A DNA stretch of 46,479 nt from JBBIRM01 sp037441765. Lineage in GTDB: Bacteria > Desulfobacterota > BSN033 > UBA1163. The stretch covers positions 1 to 46,479 of the forward strand of contig JBBIRM010000008.1 of the NCBI GenBank assembly GCA_037441765.1, written 5' to 3'. The notes under the pieces were generated by a model. The model did not search any database. It worked only from the letters and a program-made list of their open reading frames with translations, and was not told where the DNA came from. Shown here one piece after another: positions 9,056 to 19,053 of the stretch (position 1 is its first letter; every line of letters begins with the position of its first letter). The position numbers and the translations under genes were made by a program.

Positions 9056-10156
9056 TCATTCCCCTCCTCTAAGGAGTTTATAACAGTGATCCACGATCTC
9101 CTCAGAGGCCCTTGGTCGAGCAATTTTTAAAATCGCCTCCTCCATCCTTGCCCTCTCTTCAGGATGTTGATAGAAATGGAGGACCATTTTTGCTAAACGC
9201 GGGCCACTCAACTCTTCATCCTGAATCATCTTTGCTGCCCCTAATCTCACTAACCTTTGGGCATTAATGAGTTGATGGTTATGGGCAGCATAAGGATAGG
9301 GTATAAGGATGACCGCTTTCCCACAGAGGGCCAATTCAGCAAGGGTGCTTGCACCTGCCCTGCTGATGACAAGGTCAGAGATTTGATAGGTTGAGGCCAT
9401 ATTTTCAATAAATGGTTTAACAATGGCCTCAAACCCTTTCTCCTGATAAATTTTTGAAATGAAATCGAAATCTTTACTTCCTGTCTGGTGAATAAATCTA
9501 AGATGAGATTTTATCTCCTCCAGTGAATCAAGGGCCTCCGACATCTTCTCATTAAGACGGTGAGCCCCCGAACTTCCCCCCAAAACCAGCACGGTAAAAA
9601 GATCCTTTCTCTTCCCTCCTATCTCCTCCTTCTCTGTCGGACAGTAGGAAAAGAACTGTTTTCGGATTGGGTTCCCAGTTAATATGGTCTTCTTTTTTGG
9701 AAAATATTTTCTTGTCTCCTCGAAGGATATAAATATCTTCTGGCTGAACCATCGCAGTAGGCGATTTGTCATCCCTGGGATGACATTCTGTTCGTGGATG
9801 GCCCTCTTCATCCCGAGCAGGAGAGCAGCTACCATTACTGGACCCGATGCATATCCTCCCACTCCTAAGACTAATTGGGGACGAAAATCTTTTAAAATGG
9901 AGAGGGCTTCCAAAACTGCTTTTGGAAGGCTCCAGAGAGCCCTTGCTTTTCTTAAAAGGGATCCTCCCTTGATGGGTAATGCCTGAATTGTCTTCAAAGG
10001 AAATACCCCTCCAGACAAGACCTGAACCTCAATTCCTCTTTCCGTTCCAATAAAGAGGACCTCATTCCCAGCCTCTCTTTCCATGAAGGCCTCTGCAATT
10101 GCCAAACCTGGAAAAAGATGACCTCCTGTACCACCTCCAGCGATGACCAACCTCAT
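9056..10156 (-). CDS. murG: Lipid II synthase glycosyltransferase MurG
   Basis: Peripheral membrane GT28 enzyme transferring GlcNAc from UDP-GlcNAc to lipid I. The first residues MRLVIAGGGTGGHLFPG hold the glycine-rich loop. GVGGYASGPV, HEQNVIPGMTNR and the C-terminal donor-site segment RAGASTLAELALCGKAVILIPYP with AAHNHQ are classical (the last is described here in two pieces). 366 residues is normal length. The ATG overlaps the ftsW stop in an ATGA arrangement, so the two genes are translationally coupled. Confidence 0.98.
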   Translation of the reverse strand: MRLVIAGGGTGGHLFPGLAIAEAFMEREAGNEVLFIGTERGIEVQVLSGGVFPLKTIQALPIKGGSLLRKARALWSLPKAVLEALSILKDFRPQLVLGVGGYASGPVMVAALLLGMKRAIHEQNVIPGMTNRLLRWFSQKIFISFEETRKYFPKKKTILTGNPIRKQFFSYCPTEKEEIGGKRKDLFTVLVLGGSSGAHRLNEKMSEALDSLEEIKSHLRFIHQTGSKDFDFISKIYQEKGFEAIVKPFIENMASTYQISDLVISRAGASTLAELALCGKAVILIPYPYAAHNHQLINAQRLVRLGAAKMIQDEELSGPRLAKMVLHFYQHPEERARMEEAILKIARPRASEEIVDHCYKLLRGGE

Positions 10157-11253
10157 CTTCGCTCCATACGAGTCGAAAGACGGAGGAGTATTCCAACCCC
10201 CACCAGATTGGTAATCAGGGATGTGCCTCCGTAGCTCACCAAAGGGAGGGTCAACCCTTTTGTTGGGAGGAGTCCTAAGACTACTCCCATATTGATTACC
10301 GCTTGAAGGGAGATCATCAAAGTGATTCCTAATGCCAGATAAGCACCAAATCGATCTTCAATGGAGATGGAAATCTGAATCCCCCTCAATGTTAAAATGA
10401 AAAATAAGAGCACAACGATCAGAGCGCCCATCAATCCCAGTTCTTCTCCAATACCGGAAAAGATGAAATCCGTATGCGGGGCAGGGAGGAAGAAAAGCTT
10501 CTGCCTCCCTTCTCCCAATCCCAAACCGAATAGTCCACCTGAGCCAAAAGAGAGAAAAGATTGAATGATCTGGAAACTTGTTCCTGTTGGGTCCTCCCAG
10601 GGGCGGATAAAACTGACGATCCTTTTGTAACGATAATCTGCATGTGTTAAAAGATAATAAATTATTGGTGTGCTAATCAGGATGGCTCCAGCAATGTAGA
10701 TCACCCTCGCCCCGCTGACGAAAAGGAGTAGAAAGACAACCACAGCCAAAAAGAGGGCTGCACCAAAATCGGGTTCCTTCACCACCAAGGCAATGACAAG
10801 TCCTGAGAAAAGCAGGGTGGGAAGAAACCCGAAAGAGAAACTTCGAATCTTCTCCTCTTTCTTTGTTAAAAAGTAAGCCATGAATATGATCAGCCCCAAT
10901 TTTGCAATCTCAGAAGGCTGAAAAGAGAAGGATTGAATCCTTATCCACCGCATTGCCCCGCCAGCCCTATGCCCTATCCCTGGAATTAAGACCGCAATCA
11001 ATAAGAGAATAGATAAGATGAGAATAGGATAGGCAAACTTTTTTAGAAGTTCGTGGTTAAAAAAGATCATAAAGATCATCAAAATAAAACCAATCCCTGC
11101 AAAGAGAAGTTGCCTTTTCAAAAAGTAGTAAGTGTCCCCAAACCTATCTCCAGCCAATATGGCACTGGTGCTATAGACCATCACGATCCCGATGGAAACC
11201 AGGGCAATGGTCACAGTTAATAGAATAAAATCAAACCTTTTTCCCCTCTTCAT
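10153..11253 (-). CDS. ftsW: Septal SEDS glycosyltransferase FtsW
   Basis: Polytopic inner-membrane SEDS protein that polymerises glycan strands with FtsI. The hydrophobicity pattern fits about ten membrane helices. Recognisable motifs are FSFQPSEIAKLGLIIFMAYF (periplasmic loop and helix), the KEPDFGAALFLAVV region, and the C-terminal LPLVSYGGTSLI. 366 residues is standard. An AAGAGG immediately precedes the ATG. The stop overlaps the murG start by 4 nt. RodA is the nearest paralogue, but the position between murD and murG supports FtsW. Confidence 0.96.
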   Translation of the reverse strand: MKRGKRFDFILLTVTIALVSIGIVMVYSTSAILAGDRFGDTYYFLKRQLLFAGIGFILMIFMIFFNHELLKKFAYPILILSILLLIAVLIPGIGHRAGGAMRWIRIQSFSFQPSEIAKLGLIIFMAYFLTKKEEKIRSFSFGFLPTLLFSGLVIALVVKEPDFGAALFLAVVVFLLLFVSGARVIYIAGAILISTPIIYYLLTHADYRYKRIVSFIRPWEDPTGTSFQIIQSFLSFGSGGLFGLGLGEGRQKLFFLPAPHTDFIFSGIGEELGLMGALIVVLLFFILTLRGIQISISIEDRFGAYLALGITLMISLQAVINMGVVLGLLPTKGLTLPLVSYGGTSLITNLVGVGILLRLSTRMERR

Positions 11254-11331
11254 CCTCTTAAGTTCTAAGTTTAGGGTTTCAATCCATAATCAAATCCCTA
11301 ACCGATTGCCCCTAACTATTCGCATCCTTTT

Positions 11332-12675
11332 TTAAAGGCGGTTGACGATCTCTTTGAATACCCTTCCCCTCTCCTTATAGTCCTTGAACATATCGAAACT
11401 TGAACAAGCAGGGGAAAGAAGGATGACTTCCCCTGTATCTGCATTTCGATAAGCGATTTGAACTGCCTCTTCTAAGGTTTCGGCCAAGTGGGTTGGAATT
11501 AAACCTCCCAATTCTCTGTTCATCCTCTCTCGGGCCTCACCAATCAGGATCAACTCTTTTACCCTCTTTTGGAGTAACTCCCGAAGAGGGGTGAGGTCTG
11601 TTTTCTTATCCCTTCCACCTGCAATTAGGTGGATGGGGGTTGAAAAACTCTGAAGCGATTTTACCACTGAACCTACATTGGTTCCTTTTGAGTCGTTATA
11701 AAAGAGAACTCCCCTGATCTCGCGAACAAACTCAAGACGATGTTCAAGGCCTTTGAATTGATTAAGAGCGGTCTCAATCGCTTTCTTTGAACACCCATAA
11801 AGACGTGATGCCAGGATTGCTGCCATCATATTCTCCACGTTGTGGATTCCTTTTAAAGGGACTTGACTCAAAGAATATTCTTCCTCTATCTCGTTCAGTT
11901 TGAGATAAATGGTCTTTCCATTTGAAAAGGCCCCTTCTTTAGGCCTTGAGTACAAACCGAAAAAAAACTTTCTCGCCTTCACATCCTTGGCCAATTTCAT
12001 AACCTCAGGATCATCTTGATTAAGAATGGCGAAATCGGTAGATTTCTGATTTGAAAATATCTTCGCCTTTGCCTCGATGTAATCTTCGTAAAAAGGATAA
12101 CGATCAAGATGGTCCTCAGTTATATTGAGGAGGACAGAGATCCAGGGTTTAAAGTTTTTTATCGCTTCCAACTGGAAACTGGAGATCTCAGCCACCAGAA
12201 CCTCCCATCGGTCCCGCTCGTCGGAAAAAATGATTAAAGGATCTCCCACATTTCCTCCTACACCTACCCTTCTTCCATCCGCTTTTAGCATTTCTCCAAT
12301 GAGGAAGGTGGTGGTTGTCTTTCCATTCGTTCCGGTCACTGCGATAATAGCAATGTCAATGAATTGGTAAGCAAGTTCGATTTCACTGATAACAGGAATC
12401 CCTTTTTCCACTGCCTTCTGAATGGGCTCAATCTTCAAATCCACGCCCGGACTCACCACAATAAGGTCCTGCTTAAGAAATGTCTCTGTTTGATGGCCTC
12501 CCCATTCTGTGTAAACTCCGAGCCCATTTAGCTCCCGAATCGCCTCTTTCATCTCTTCCTCTGGTTTCACCTCAGTAGTTGTCACCACGGAGCCTCTGGC
12601 ATTAAGGAATTTGGCTGTAGCAACCCCTGTGCGAGCCATTCCAACGACCAATACTCTTCTTCCTTTGATATCCAT
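11332..12675 (-). CDS. murD: UDP-N-acetylmuramoylalanine--D-glutamate ligase MurD
   Basis: Adds D-Glu to UDP-MurNAc-L-Ala. The N-terminal VLVVGMARTGVATAKFL is a MurD-type Rossmann motif. The ATP loop AVTGTNGKTTTTFLIG lies at about residues 113-126, followed by GNVGDPLI, EISSFQLE and NITEDHLDRY. The C-terminal domain has FYNDSKGTNVGS, AGGRDKKTD and LLSPACSSFDMFKDYKERG, all typical. 447 residues is normal length. GAGG lies just upstream of the ATG. The gene sits between mraY and ftsW with short gaps and no terminator. Confidence 0.98.
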   Translation of the reverse strand: MDIKGRRVLVVGMARTGVATAKFLNARGSVVTTTEVKPEEEMKEAIRELNGLGVYTEWGGHQTETFLKQDLIVVSPGVDLKIEPIQKAVEKGIPVISEIELAYQFIDIAIIAVTGTNGKTTTTFLIGEMLKADGRRVGVGGNVGDPLIIFSDERDRWEVLVAEISSFQLEAIKNFKPWISVLLNITEDHLDRYPFYEDYIEAKAKIFSNQKSTDFAILNQDDPEVMKLAKDVKARKFFFGLYSRPKEGAFSNGKTIYLKLNEIEEEYSLSQVPLKGIHNVENMMAAILASRLYGCSKKAIETALNQFKGLEHRLEFVREIRGVLFYNDSKGTNVGSVVKSLQSFSTPIHLIAGGRDKKTDLTPLRELLQKRVKELILIGEARERMNRELGGLIPTHLAETLEEAVQIAYRNADTGEVILLSPACSSFDMFKDYKERGRVFKEIVNRL

Positions 12676-12717
12676 TCCTCTTATTTTACAGAAACTCTAA
12701 AGGCTCATAGTTTAAGC

Positions 12718-13794
12718 CTACCTCAACTTCAGAGTGCTAATTGCAATTAGTCCTAAGATGATCCCAATGATCCAGAAACGAACAATAATCTTGGGCTCTG
12801 CCCACCCTTTTAATTCAAAATGATGGTGGAGGGGGGCCATCCGAAAGATCCTCTTTCTACGCAATTTGTAGGATCCAACCTGAATGATGACCGAGAGTGC
12901 CTCGATTACAAAAATTCCACCTACGATCACTAACAGGAACTCCTGTTTGGTAACCACGGCGATCGTCCCCAACGCGGCCCCCAGGGCCAGTGATCCAACA
13001 TCACCCATGAAGACCTGGGCAGGATAGGTGTTAAACCACAGAAACCCAAGGCCTGAGCCAACCAAGGCCCCACATAGAATTGTTAATTCTCCGCTCCCCC
13101 TTACAAATGGAATCTGAAGGTAGTTAGCAAACTTGAAATTCCCTGCAAGATAACAGAAAAGCATAAACGTACCCGCTGCAATGAGAACAGGGCCAATGGC
13201 CAATCCATCCAGCCCATCGGTCAAGTTCACTGCATTGGCTGCCCCCACGATGACTAAAACAGAAAAGAGGATATACCAATCCCCGAGATCGGGCATCACC
13301 CTTTTAAAGAAAGGAAATATCAGCCTTGAATCGTGATCAACGACATTGAAAAGAACCAGGCTGGCGATCAGGCCCAGGCCAATCTGAATTGGAAATTTGT
13401 ATCTGGCCTTGATGCCGAGACCATTTCTATCACGAACTTTTTTATAATCGTCCAGAAAACCAAGTACCCCGAATCCTAAACTTGTAAATAGGACAATCCA
13501 AATATAGGGATTTCTGAGATCAGACCATAGGAGGACAGGAAGGACAATAGCGGTTAGGATCAGGCTCCCTCCCATCGTTGGAGTTCCATTCTTGGCCAAA
13601 TGTCGTGATGGGACATCTTCCCTGACCACTTGTCCAATCTGAAAAGCCCTTAATTTTTGAATCAGCCATGGTCCGATTATGAAACTGATCAGTAAGGCGG
13701 TGAGAATGGCATAGATCGTTCTGAAGGTGATGTAGCGAAAAACATTAAAAAAGGAGTAGTACTCGTGAAGGGGAAAGAGAAGATGATAGAGCAT
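12718..13794 (-). CDS. mraY: Phospho-MurNAc-pentapeptide transferase MraY
   Basis: Integral membrane enzyme that forms lipid I from UDP-MurNAc-pentapeptide and undecaprenyl phosphate. It contains GTPTMGG and the FLDDYKKVRDRNGLG loop (DDxxK metal site), NAVNLTDGLDGLAIGP, WFNTYPAQVFMGDVGSLALG, and the cytoplasmic MAPLHHHFELKGW histidine motif. About ten membrane helices fit the hydrophobic segments. 358 residues is normal length. It starts 3 nt after the murF stop, and GGAGG lies at the murF end. Confidence 0.98.
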   Translation of the reverse strand: MLYHLLFPLHEYYSFFNVFRYITFRTIYAILTALLISFIIGPWLIQKLRAFQIGQVVREDVPSRHLAKNGTPTMGGSLILTAIVLPVLLWSDLRNPYIWIVLFTSLGFGVLGFLDDYKKVRDRNGLGIKARYKFPIQIGLGLIASLVLFNVVDHDSRLIFPFFKRVMPDLGDWYILFSVLVIVGAANAVNLTDGLDGLAIGPVLIAAGTFMLFCYLAGNFKFANYLQIPFVRGSGELTILCGALVGSGLGFLWFNTYPAQVFMGDVGSLALGAALGTIAVVTKQEFLLVIVGGIFVIEALSVIIQVGSYKLRRKRIFRMAPLHHHFELKGWAEPKIIVRFWIIGIILGLIAISTLKLR

Positions 13795-13797
13795 CCT

Positions 13798-15198
13798 TTA
13801 AGCCTCCTTTCCCATCAGGCCCTCAACAATCTTTTCCATTCCCATCCTCCTCGATCCTTTTACCAGGATCCAATCTTCCTCTCTCATCACCTTTCTTAGA
13901 ATGGAGATTGCTTCTGAATGATCTTCCACTACCTTTGCCCTCTCAGGTGGGAACCCATGACGAACTGCCGATTCAACCACAACAGGCGCCCATTCTCCTA
14001 AGGCTAAAAGGAAGTCCATCGAAAGCGCCTGCACCTTTTTTCCTATTTCTCGATGAGCCTCCTCTGCGAATTCTCCCAATTCCAACATGTCGCCCAAAAC
14101 GACGAGGCCTCTCCCTGCCCCCCTCACCTCAGCAAGGGTTTCCAGGGCCATCTCCATAGATTTTGGATTCGCATTGTAAGAATCATTGATCAAGGTCTTT
14201 CCACCCCTCAAAGGGATAACCTCCATTCGCATTGGGAAGGGTGAAAACCCTTCAATCGCTTCCTTGATCTTCCCTATCTCAATGCCAAAGAGGCTTGCAA
14301 CCGCTACGGCAGAGAGCGCATTGGCGATGAAATGTCTTCCCAATAATCTGAGGTTTATCTCCATGGCCTCTTTTTCAAAGATTAGTGTGAACGAAGTCCC
14401 CTCTTTTCCCCTGAGGTGAATCTCTTTGGCCATTATCTCAGCAGGGTTTTTGATCCCAAAGGAAATCTTTTGGCCAGGGAAGGAATGGGCCAGATCTACC
14501 ACATTTGGATCATCTTGATTGACTAAGATTGTCCCATCCCTCCTCATTGAACGATAAAGTGCCCCTTTCTCCTGTTTCAATCTCTCCAGGCTCCCCAACC
14601 CTTCAAGATGGACCTTCTCAATATTGGTGATCAATCCAACATCAGGTTCTGCTATCTCTGTCAATCGCTGAATCTCTCCTGGCAAGTTCATCCCCATCTC
14701 GAGGACTGCGATCTTCTCCTTACCAGTAAGGGCCAATAGGGTAAGAGGAAGTCCTATCAGATTGTTCAAATTCCCTTTTGTTTTAAGGACAGGAAAGGTG
14801 GTTTCAAGGCAGGCAGATATTAACTCCTTCGTTGTCGTCTTTCCATTGCTTCCTGTGATGGCTACCACCGGGATCCCAAATTGTCGCCTCCTTGCTCTGG
14901 CTAAGTCTCCTAAGGCCTTTAAGGTATCTTTTACAGAGATAACGGCTTTTCTCCGGTAACCATTCCACCGAATATCCCTTATCTTTTCCTCCATAATCAA
15001 TATCCCACCTGCTCTTTTCTCAAGGGCATCGATTGCAAAATGGTGGCCGTCAAATCGCTCCCCCCTCAATGCAATAAAGAGTTCTCCTTCTTGAATGGTT
15101 CTTGAATCCGTGGAGACTCCCTTAAAGGACATTCCCTCCTCACCTTGAAGAAGATTTCCGGCAGTTGCCTCTAAAACTTCTTTAAGAGAGACTTTCAC
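13798..15198 (-). CDS. murF: UDP-MurNAc-tripeptide--D-Ala-D-Ala ligase MurF
   Basis: Adds the D-Ala-D-Ala dipeptide made by Ddl, completing the UDP-MurNAc-pentapeptide. The N-terminal GVSTDSRTIQEGELFIALRG is the MurE/MurF uridine-binding domain. The ATP loop is ITGSNGKTTTKELI, followed by NLNNLIGLPLTLL (MurF-specific), EMGMNLPGEI and LINDSYNANPKSME. 466 residues is normal length. The start is GTG at 15198, overlapping the murE stop as GTGA; no in-frame ATG precedes the conserved domain. Confidence 0.98.
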   Translation of the reverse strand: MKVSLKEVLEATAGNLLQGEEGMSFKGVSTDSRTIQEGELFIALRGERFDGHHFAIDALEKRAGGILIMEEKIRDIRWNGYRRKAVISVKDTLKALGDLARARRRQFGIPVVAITGSNGKTTTKELISACLETTFPVLKTKGNLNNLIGLPLTLLALTGKEKIAVLEMGMNLPGEIQRLTEIAEPDVGLITNIEKVHLEGLGSLERLKQEKGALYRSMRRDGTILVNQDDPNVVDLAHSFPGQKISFGIKNPAEIMAKEIHLRGKEGTSFTLIFEKEAMEINLRLLGRHFIANALSAVAVASLFGIEIGKIKEAIEGFSPFPMRMEVIPLRGGKTLINDSYNANPKSMEMALETLAEVRGAGRGLVVLGDMLELGEFAEEAHREIGKKVQALSMDFLLALGEWAPVVVESAVRHGFPPERAKVVEDHSEAISILRKVMREEDWILVKGSRRMGMEKIVEGLMGKEA

Positions 15199-16730
15199 TC
15201 TTCCTCCAAGGCCTTTTTCGCCTCGATGCGGTCATCGAAGGGAAATTTCTGCCTTCCGATGATCTGGTAGTCCTCATGGCCTTTTCCTGCAATGAGGATG
15301 GCATCGTGGGGTTGGGACAATCGGATGGCTAATCGGATGGCTTCTTTCCGATCAGGAATTTTTAAATACCCTTTCCCCAATCTCCAGGAATCGAGCCTAT
15401 CCAGGCTCCACTCCTCAATGGGAAGGGATGTTAGCCCCTTCTCCACCTCTTTAATGATGGCCAGTGGGTCTTCAGTCCTCGGATTGTCCGAAGTAATGAT
15501 CGTTAAGTCACTATACCTCCCTGCAACTTCTCCCATGAGGGGTCGTTTGGTTCGGTCCCTATCTCCCCCGCATCCAAAAACAGTGATGATCTTTCCACTC
15601 TCGGGGATGTTCTTTAAGATATTCTTCAACCCTTTGAGCGCCCGTTCCAATGCATCATGAGTATGGGCATAATCAACGATAAGATAAATGCCCTTAAGGT
15701 TTTGAACTTTTTCAAACCGACCTGGAATCCCCTCCACGCCCTCAATCCCCTCTCTAATCACCTCCAATGAAAGATCCATGCCGATTCCGACTGCAGTGGA
15801 GGCCATAATATTGTATAGATTGAAATCACCAATCAATTTTGAATGTAAAAGGAGTTCTCCCTTTGGAGTTTTAACTCTAACACGAAGACCCTCAAAATTT
15901 GATTCGAGCTGGTTCACAGAGACATCACAGGAAGTGTGAAGACCATATTTCAGAGTTGGGATATTAACCCCTTCGATTATCTCCTCCCCCTTTGGATCAT
16001 CCACATTGATCACAGCAAATTTGTTTGGTTTCTGGCTTTGAACCAGGAGGGTTGAGAAAAGTCTCTTTTTGCTTTCAAAATAGTGGTCAAGGGTCTTATG
16101 AAAATCGAGATGTTCTGGAGAGAAATTGGTAAAGAGGGCGCAATCAAATTGACAGCCAGAAACCCTATCAAGGGTTAGGCCATGGGAGGAAACCTCCATG
16201 ATGACATGGGAGACCCTCTCCCTTGACATCTCCCAAAGAATTCTCTGAAGTTCAAGTGACTCTGGAGTCGTGTTTGGAGAAGGGAAGACCTTTCCATTGA
16301 ACCGATAATTGATTGTTCCCAAGACCCCCACATGGAATCCTGCCTTTCTAAAAATGTTCTCCAGGAGATAGGTTGTTGTCGTCTTCCCATTGGTACCAGT
16401 AATGCCAATCAATGTGAGGGCCGAAGAAGGATTGCCATAAAAGTTGGAAGAGACCTTGGCTAAGGCCTGCCTGCTGTTGGGCACATAAATCAAGGTAGAG
16501 GTTGATATCTCTGGCCCTTCTTCAAGGAGAATTGCTTCTGCACCCTTTTCGATAGCCTTTTCAATATAATGATGACCATCCGTCTCCATTCCTCGAAGGG
16601 CAGCAAATAGAAATCCCTTCCTCACCTGCTGGGAATGGTAGGCGATTCCCTGAATCTCTTTTGAAACACTCCCTTTAATTCTTTTGATCTCAACTCCTTC
16701 CAACAATTTTTTCAATTCCACCATTCCCAT
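15195..16730 (-). CDS. murE: UDP-MurNAc-L-Ala-D-Glu--meso-diaminopimelate ligase MurE
   Basis: Adds the third stem residue. The N-terminal domain has GIAYHSQQVRKGFLFAALRG, the ATP loop is GITGTNGKTTTTYLLE, and the C-terminal domain contains SDNPRTEDP. DNPR at this point is the established marker of meso-diaminopimelate specificity, as opposed to the lysine enzymes, so the wall is inferred to be Gram-negative type. Other family motifs are NTTPES, FTNFSPEHLDFH and FGCGGDRDRTKR. Start ATG 16730; MVELKK two codons later is possible. 511 residues. It begins 1 nt after the ftsI stop. Confidence 0.97.
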   Translation of the reverse strand: MGMVELKKLLEGVEIKRIKGSVSKEIQGIAYHSQQVRKGFLFAALRGMETDGHHYIEKAIEKGAEAILLEEGPEISTSTLIYVPNSRQALAKVSSNFYGNPSSALTLIGITGTNGKTTTTYLLENIFRKAGFHVGVLGTINYRFNGKVFPSPNTTPESLELQRILWEMSRERVSHVIMEVSSHGLTLDRVSGCQFDCALFTNFSPEHLDFHKTLDHYFESKKRLFSTLLVQSQKPNKFAVINVDDPKGEEIIEGVNIPTLKYGLHTSCDVSVNQLESNFEGLRVRVKTPKGELLLHSKLIGDFNLYNIMASTAVGIGMDLSLEVIREGIEGVEGIPGRFEKVQNLKGIYLIVDYAHTHDALERALKGLKNILKNIPESGKIITVFGCGGDRDRTKRPLMGEVAGRYSDLTIITSDNPRTEDPLAIIKEVEKGLTSLPIEEWSLDRLDSWRLGKGYLKIPDRKEAIRLAIRLSQPHDAILIAGKGHEDYQIIGRQKFPFDDRIEAKKALEEE

Positions 16731-16731
16731 A

Positions 16732-18702
16732 TTAAGAAGAGGAGAATTTTAAATAACAGATATCCCCTTTTTCAATGATGCTTCCTGGTTTTGGACTTTG
16801 ATCAACCACTTTTCCATTGCCGGAAATTCTAACGATCAGACCTTTCCCTTCCATCAGGCTCAGTGCATTTCGCATGGACAACCCTGTTAAATCAGGCATG
16901 GTAAGGATTTGCGTCCCCTTCCCCAATCTTACCCTCTCAATGGATGGGGAAGTGGGGGGTCCTTCCTCCTGGAAAGAATAATTGGTCTCATCTCTTACCA
17001 CCATTGTCCCTTTTGGAAATATATTTAGATACGGGAGGGCTTTTTCCATAATTGCTCTAAATACAGGGGCAGCCACCACCCCTCCATAGTTATTCCCTTG
17101 AGGTTCATCGATCAACACAAGTAGGGCAATCTTCGGTCGATCTATCGGTGCAAAACCCATAAATCCACTGATGTATCGGTTCTCAGTGTAACCCCCCAAA
17201 AGTGTATCGGGCTTTTGGGCTGTCCCTGTCTTCCCTGCTACCTCATAGCCATTGGGTACTGCCATCTCCCCTGTCCCACCTCTTTCTGTAGTGGCCTTGA
17301 GTAAACTGGAAAGCGTCATTGCCGTCTCCTCTGAGACGACCCTCCTGATCGCCACTGGCTGAAAGGATTGTGTGGGCTGACCTTTTTCACCAGTAATCTT
17401 CTCGACCACATAGGGTCTCATTAAAATTCCTCCATTGGCAATGGCAGATAGGGCAGTAACCAACTGAATCCCTGTCACGGAAATCCCATGCCCAAAGGAG
17501 ATGGTATTTAAGGTGACGGGTACCCAATATCTGGGATGATGGGTGACCCCTTTTTCCTCTCCTGGAAGGCCAATTCTTGTCTTCTCTCCAAATCCGAACC
17601 CCTTTATATATTGATAGAAACGCTCCTTACCAATCTTCTCGCCAACCTTCGAGGCTCCAATGTTACTTGAAAATTTTATGATTTGTTGAAAGGTGAGCCA
17701 TCCATGGTTCGAACTATCATGAATGGTATGATCATAAACGGTATACTCGCCATTTTCGCAATAGAAAGAGTCCGATGGTTTTACAACCTTCTCCTCAATG
17801 GCTGCAGCAGCGAGAAAGGTCTTAAAAAGGGAGCCAGGTTCAAAAACGTCTGAAATGGCTCGGTTCCTCCAATTCTTGGACCGGTATTTGATAAACTGAT
17901 TTGGGTCGAAGGATGGATAGGAGGCCATTGCTAAAACCTTTCCTGTGGATGGATCCATTGCAATGACAAATCCTCCTTTCGCCTTCCACTTTTCAACTGC
18001 CTTTTGGAGCTCCACCTCTGCGATATGTTGGATAGGTTTATCGAGAGTGAGAATGATATTTCGAATATTACTACCTCCCTTTGAATAGAAATCTTCAATG
18101 GCAATCTCTCGACCGCGGGCATCCCTTACCATGGTGATGACTTCATTATCCCCCTGGAGAAATGAGTCATATTGATACTCCACTCCTTCCAGACCTTTGG
18201 AATCAAGGCCCACAAAACCGATGACATGTGCAGCCAGTGGGCCATTGGGGTAAAATCTTCGGCTCTCTTTCAAAAAATATATCCCCTGGAGTTGAAGGGA
18301 TTTAATTTCCTCAGCCTCCTCGGGAGAAATTTTTCTCTTAACCCACTCAAAGGAACGACCTTTTCTTAATCGCCTCATCAGATCCTGCCGGTCAATCTGA
18401 AGCACCGAGGCGATGGCCTGAGTAGTTTTATCCAGGTCAACGATCTTTCTCGGATCGGCATAAACAGAATCGACCTCAAGGCTGACTGCCAATTCATTTT
18501 CCTTAATATCGTAGATGGTTCCACGCTTGGGGACGATGGGGATCTGAATCCGATGCTGTTGGGCCGCCAGTCTATAGAGTTCCTCCTTTTTCAATACCTG
18601 AAGCTGAAACATCCTCGCTGCGATGAGCATGAAGCAGATGAATATCAGCCCGGTCATCAGGATGATTCTAAATTTAAACCAATTGATTGATTTCCTTTTC
18701 AT
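16732..18702 (-). CDS. ftsI: Septal peptidoglycan transpeptidase FtsI (PBP3) with C-terminal PASTA domain
   Basis: Class B penicillin-binding protein that crosslinks septal peptidoglycan with FtsW. It has a short cytoplasmic tail, one membrane anchor (about residues 11-30), the non-catalytic pedestal (PKRGTIYDIKENELA), then the transpeptidase domain. Active-site motifs are S291-LFK294, S345-S-N347 and KTGT at 491-494. The last 65 or so residues (MPDLTGLSMRNALSLMEGKG onward) form one PASTA repeat, making it longer (656 residues) than enterobacterial FtsI. PASTA-tailed FtsI is known from other phyla, and an SpoVD-like name could also be applied. The ATG overlaps the ftsL stop (ATGA). Confidence 0.96.
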   Translation of the reverse strand: MKRKSINWFKFRIILMTGLIFICFMLIAARMFQLQVLKKEELYRLAAQQHRIQIPIVPKRGTIYDIKENELAVSLEVDSVYADPRKIVDLDKTTQAIASVLQIDRQDLMRRLRKGRSFEWVKRKISPEEAEEIKSLQLQGIYFLKESRRFYPNGPLAAHVIGFVGLDSKGLEGVEYQYDSFLQGDNEVITMVRDARGREIAIEDFYSKGGSNIRNIILTLDKPIQHIAEVELQKAVEKWKAKGGFVIAMDPSTGKVLAMASYPSFDPNQFIKYRSKNWRNRAISDVFEPGSLFKTFLAAAAIEEKVVKPSDSFYCENGEYTVYDHTIHDSSNHGWLTFQQIIKFSSNIGASKVGEKIGKERFYQYIKGFGFGEKTRIGLPGEEKGVTHHPRYWVPVTLNTISFGHGISVTGIQLVTALSAIANGGILMRPYVVEKITGEKGQPTQSFQPVAIRRVVSEETAMTLSSLLKATTERGGTGEMAVPNGYEVAGKTGTAQKPDTLLGGYTENRYISGFMGFAPIDRPKIALLVLIDEPQGNNYGGVVAAPVFRAIMEKALPYLNIFPKGTMVVRDETNYSFQEEGPPTSPSIERVRLGKGTQILTMPDLTGLSMRNALSLMEGKGLIVRISGNGKVVDQSPKPGSIIEKGDICYLKFSSS

Positions 18703-19040
18703 CGAATCACAATCACCTGGTCAGGTTTAGGTTTAACCATCCCTAATTCCTCGAAGGCTATCTTCTCAATTCGTGCATAAGATTTAAGGGTGGCGATCTC
18801 TAAACGCAACTTTTTATTCATCAAAGTGAGGGCTCTCTCCTCCTTCAGGGCATCCGATATGGCGTATCCAATCTGGATTACCTGGATCCTTGTCCAGACA
18901 TAAAAGAGTGAACCTCCAATAAACAACAGGAGAAAAAGAGCAAAAATAATCAGAAGATTAAATTTGATAGCGACCGGCTTACTCCTTGGTTTCTCTCCTG
19001 TCCAGAGGATTCGCTCCCAATGCGAATGCCCCCTTTTCAC
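18699..19040 (-). CDS. ftsL: Cell division protein FtsL
   Basis: Small bitopic divisome protein. The 113-residue product has a basic cytoplasmic tail, one membrane segment at about 27-47 (LLIIFALFLLLFIGGSLFYV), then a periplasmic coiled-coil stretch (EERALTLMNKKLRLEIATLK) and the ARIEKIAFEELGMVKP motif usual near the FtsL C-terminus. The identification rests on this architecture and on its position between rsmH and ftsI. It starts with GTG at 19040 after AAAGGG. The stop overlaps the ftsI start by 4 nt. Confidence 0.92.
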   Translation of the reverse strand: MKRGHSHWERILWTGEKPRSKPVAIKFNLLIIFALFLLLFIGGSLFYVWTRIQVIQIGYAISDALKEERALTLMNKKLRLEIATLKSYARIEKIAFEELGMVKPKPDQVIVIR

Positions 19041-19053
19041 CCCTTTAAACCTC